DNA from: Bacteroidales bacterium
Lineage (GTDB): Bacteria; Bacteroidota; Bacteroidia; Bacteroidales; WCHB1-69
Reading direction: 5' to 3'
Length of the DNA stretch: 8,343 nucleotides
Assembly (NCBI GenBank): GCA_031266895.1
Contig: JAISAD010000138.1
Coordinates: forward strand, 1-8,343
In this document: positions 7,049 through 8,343 of the stretch, piece after piece
Layout: the number at the start of each line of letters is the position of its first letter
Numbering within the stretch: the first letter of the stretch is position 1
Notes under the pieces: generated by a model
Seen by the model: only the letters and a program-made list of their open reading frames with translations
The model's database searches: none
Told to the model about the DNA's origin: nothing
Program-made: the position numbers and the translations under genes

Positions 7049-7795
7049 TTAACATAACTCTTTAATTATCTTCTGTCTCACTACTTCAAATAAAATAATC
7101 CCTGCAGCTACCGACACATTAAGCGATTTAATTGTGCCTGTCATCGGAATATTAACCGAATCGTTGCATACGCGCTGATAATCCCATGCAATTCCTTCAT
7201 ATTCATTGCCCAGGACTAATGCCACCGGGTGAGTGAGATCTTTCTGAAAGTGGTGATGTCTGGCTTTTTCGGTAACAGCCACAACCTCAATGCCCGATGA
7301 CTTTAGAAATTCTATTACCTCAATCAAATTTGAATGACGGCACACCGGCACTTTCATCAGTGCTCCCGATGAGCTTTTTACGGCATCTTCGTTTAACTGT
7401 GCACCGCCTTTCAGAGGTAAAATAATGGCATCCACACCGGCACATTCGGCCGATCTGGCAATTGCACCTATATTGCGCACGTCGGCAATTTTATCTAAAA
7501 TCAGCAGCAGCGGGTTTTTCCCCTGTTCGTAAATCGCAGGTACAATGTCGTAAATAGAGCAATATTCAATGGCTGACATAAAGGCTACAACTCCCTGATG
7601 GTTGCCTTTGGTAAGGCGATTCAACTTCTCTTGCGGCACATATTGAAACGGGATTTTATTTTGTCGTATGCTGTAAAAAAGCTCTTTGAAAAGATCTCCC
7701 ACCAATCCTTTCTGTAACAATATTTTATCTATTGTTTTTTGACTTTCAACAGCTTCAGCTACAGGCCTTAATCCGTATATGATATTTTCTTGCAT
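7049..7795 (-). CDS. rlmB: SpoU/TrmH-family 23S rRNA 2'-O-methyltransferase, RlmB-like
   Basis: SAM-dependent ribose 2'-O-methyltransferase; RlmB methylates G2251 in the ribosomal P loop. From the ATG at 7795 it is 248 residues. An N-terminal L30e-like substrate-binding domain opens with IYGLRPVAEAV (5-15) and ends near the KGNHQGVVA segment (63-71), which is typical of RlmB/TrmH proteins. The SPOUT knot carries motif 1 LDKIADVRNIGAIARSAECAG (100-120, catalytic-type Asn108 and Arg113), motif 2 VLGNEYEGI (194-202) and motif 3 IPMTGTIKSLNVSVA (216-230). An upstream in-frame TTG (7828) is rejected because it would lie almost at the predicted transcription start, and the ATG gives the normal N-terminus. 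First gene of the operon with the phosphoesterase and miaA. The exact rRNA target is inferred from family resemblance; another SpoU target is possible. Confidence 0.9.
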   Translation of the reverse strand: MQENIIYGLRPVAEAVESQKTIDKILLQKGLVGDLFKELFYSIRQNKIPFQYVPQEKLNRLTKGNHQGVVAFMSAIEYCSIYDIVPAIYEQGKNPLLLILDKIADVRNIGAIARSAECAGVDAIILPLKGGAQLNEDAVKSSSGALMKVPVCRHSNLIEVIEFLKSSGIEVVAVTEKARHHHFQKDLTHPVALVLGNEYEGIAWDYQRVCNDSVNIPMTGTIKSLNVSVAAGIILFEVVRQKIIKELC

Positions 7796-7836
7796 AATAT
7801 AGTTTGAAAGAATGTTATTTTTTTGCAATAGGGCAA

Positions 7837-7844
7837 CAAAAATA
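7837..7844 (-). promoter_or_regulatory. Bacteroidota-type -7 promoter box for the rlmB-like operon
   Basis: On the minus strand the box is TATTTTTG (TAnnTTTG), preceded by TTTTTTTCG, identical over 18 nt to the box before the DUF62 gene. It lies between the stop of the T9SS protein (7867) and the ATG at 7795, giving a leader of about 35 nt without a Shine-Dalgarno sequence. No clear -33 TTG is present at normal spacing. A weak hairpin (TTGC/GCAA, flanked by A and T runs) could form around 7818-7843. Confidence 0.6.
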
Positions 7845-7866
7845 CGAAAAAAAGCAATACTTTAGC

Positions 7867-8343
7867 TTACTGCATCACCATTTTGAGCATAAACTGATCG
7901 GTGGCCGTAGTTATCTTTACCACAAACAACCCTTTACTCATGCCTGGAACTGTTATGACAGCCTGCGGCAATCCGGCTTGACTGTATGAAAGCTGACCTA
8001 AGGAGTTATAAATTTGAACAGTGGTAACTTCCTGAGGATCAAAATTCGTTTCAATGGTAAATGAACCGTTATTGGGGTTGGGATAGAGCCTGACGCTTGC
8101 CGTTTCCCTCTCTGAGAAGCGATCTGTAGCAGCAGCATAGCCCCGTTTTAACGGAGGAAGCATATCGTATATTCCTGAGAACCCGTCCTCATTTATGGGA
8201 TTATTCACTATAAAACTGCTTTGTACTTCGCTGCAACCCATGCAAGGCTCAATATGCGCTCTGAAGTACGACCCCGCTTCGGCATGAAACCCGGGCAACA
8301 GTCTTATCTCCTTGTGAGCCACATACTCAGAAACTCCTCCGGC
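7867..8343 (-). CDS. C-terminal end of a T9SS-exported protein with type A sorting domain
   Basis: The frame is open to the right edge; 158 residues of the C-terminus are visible. The first visible part (EIRLLPGFHAEAGSYFRAHIEPC) resembles the short coathanger-like repeat (xIxLxPGFxAxxGSxFxAxI) often found before T9SS sorting domains. A linker of about 45 residues follows. The last 75 or so residues form a type A sorting domain: VRLYPNPNNGSFTIE (YPNP at 87-90), VQIYNSLGQ (109-117), GLFVVKITT (128-136) and the end LKMVMQ. Such domains direct proteins through the outer membrane by the type IX system and are normally cut off. The function of the missing N-terminal part cannot be judged. The GTG at 8322 is not a start; it is an internal Val codon. 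No terminator is visible between its stop and the rlmB promoter. Confidence 0.9.
   Translation of the reverse strand, partial: AGGVSEYVAHKEIRLLPGFHAEAGSYFRAHIEPCMGCSEVQSSFIVNNPINEDGFSGIYDMLPPLKRGYAAATDRFSERETASVRLYPNPNNGSFTIETNFDPQEVTTVQIYNSLGQLSYSQAGLPQAVITVPGMSKGLFVVKITTATDQFMLKMVMQ

Noticed and set aside
7796..7828. Upstream TTG start for the rlmB-like gene
   Set aside because: The added 11 residues are not family-like and the TTG falls almost at the predicted transcription start.

Overview
The window reads as a piece of a Bacteroidota chromosome. Five independent signs agree: a fused SecDF translocase of about 1,000 residues; a prolyl-tRNA synthetase of the archaeal/eukaryotic-like type common in this phylum; a protein ending in a type IX secretion (T9SS) type A sorting domain; start codons without Shine-Dalgarno sequences in A/T-rich leaders; and -7 promoter boxes matching TAnnTTTG. 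The class is uncertain; a Chitinophagia/Sphingobacteriia-like lineage would fit.

Layout. Left half, plus strand: the 3' part of proS (cut by the window edge), a short gap holding a probable proS terminator whose U-tract leads straight into the secDF promoter, then the complete secDF gene and a strong intrinsic terminator. Right half, minus strand, read from right to left: the C-terminal end of a T9SS-exported protein (cut by the window edge); a promoter; a tight three-gene unit rlmB-like rRNA methyltransferase -> YfcE/MJ0936-type metallophosphoesterase -> miaA (15-nt gap, then a 4-nt ATGA overlap); a gap with hairpins and another promoter; then a DUF62-family (SAM hydrolase-like) gene that converges on secDF.

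Theme. The content is mostly housekeeping: tRNA charging (ProS), protein export (SecDF, which feeds the general Sec pathway that T9SS cargo also uses), rRNA and tRNA modification (RlmB-like, MiaA), and a probable SAM-cleaving or SAM-binding enzyme. I see no mobile element, CRISPR array, tRNA or rRNA, and no clearly new multi-gene system. The longest non-coding stretch is about 160 nt (5452-5609).

The points most worth a second look are an Asn where SecF normally has a conserved membrane Asp of the proton path, the apparent loss of the catalytic Asp (and probably the triad) in the DUF62 protein, an 18-nt promoter core repeated exactly in front of two genes, and the overlap of the proS terminator with the secDF promoter.
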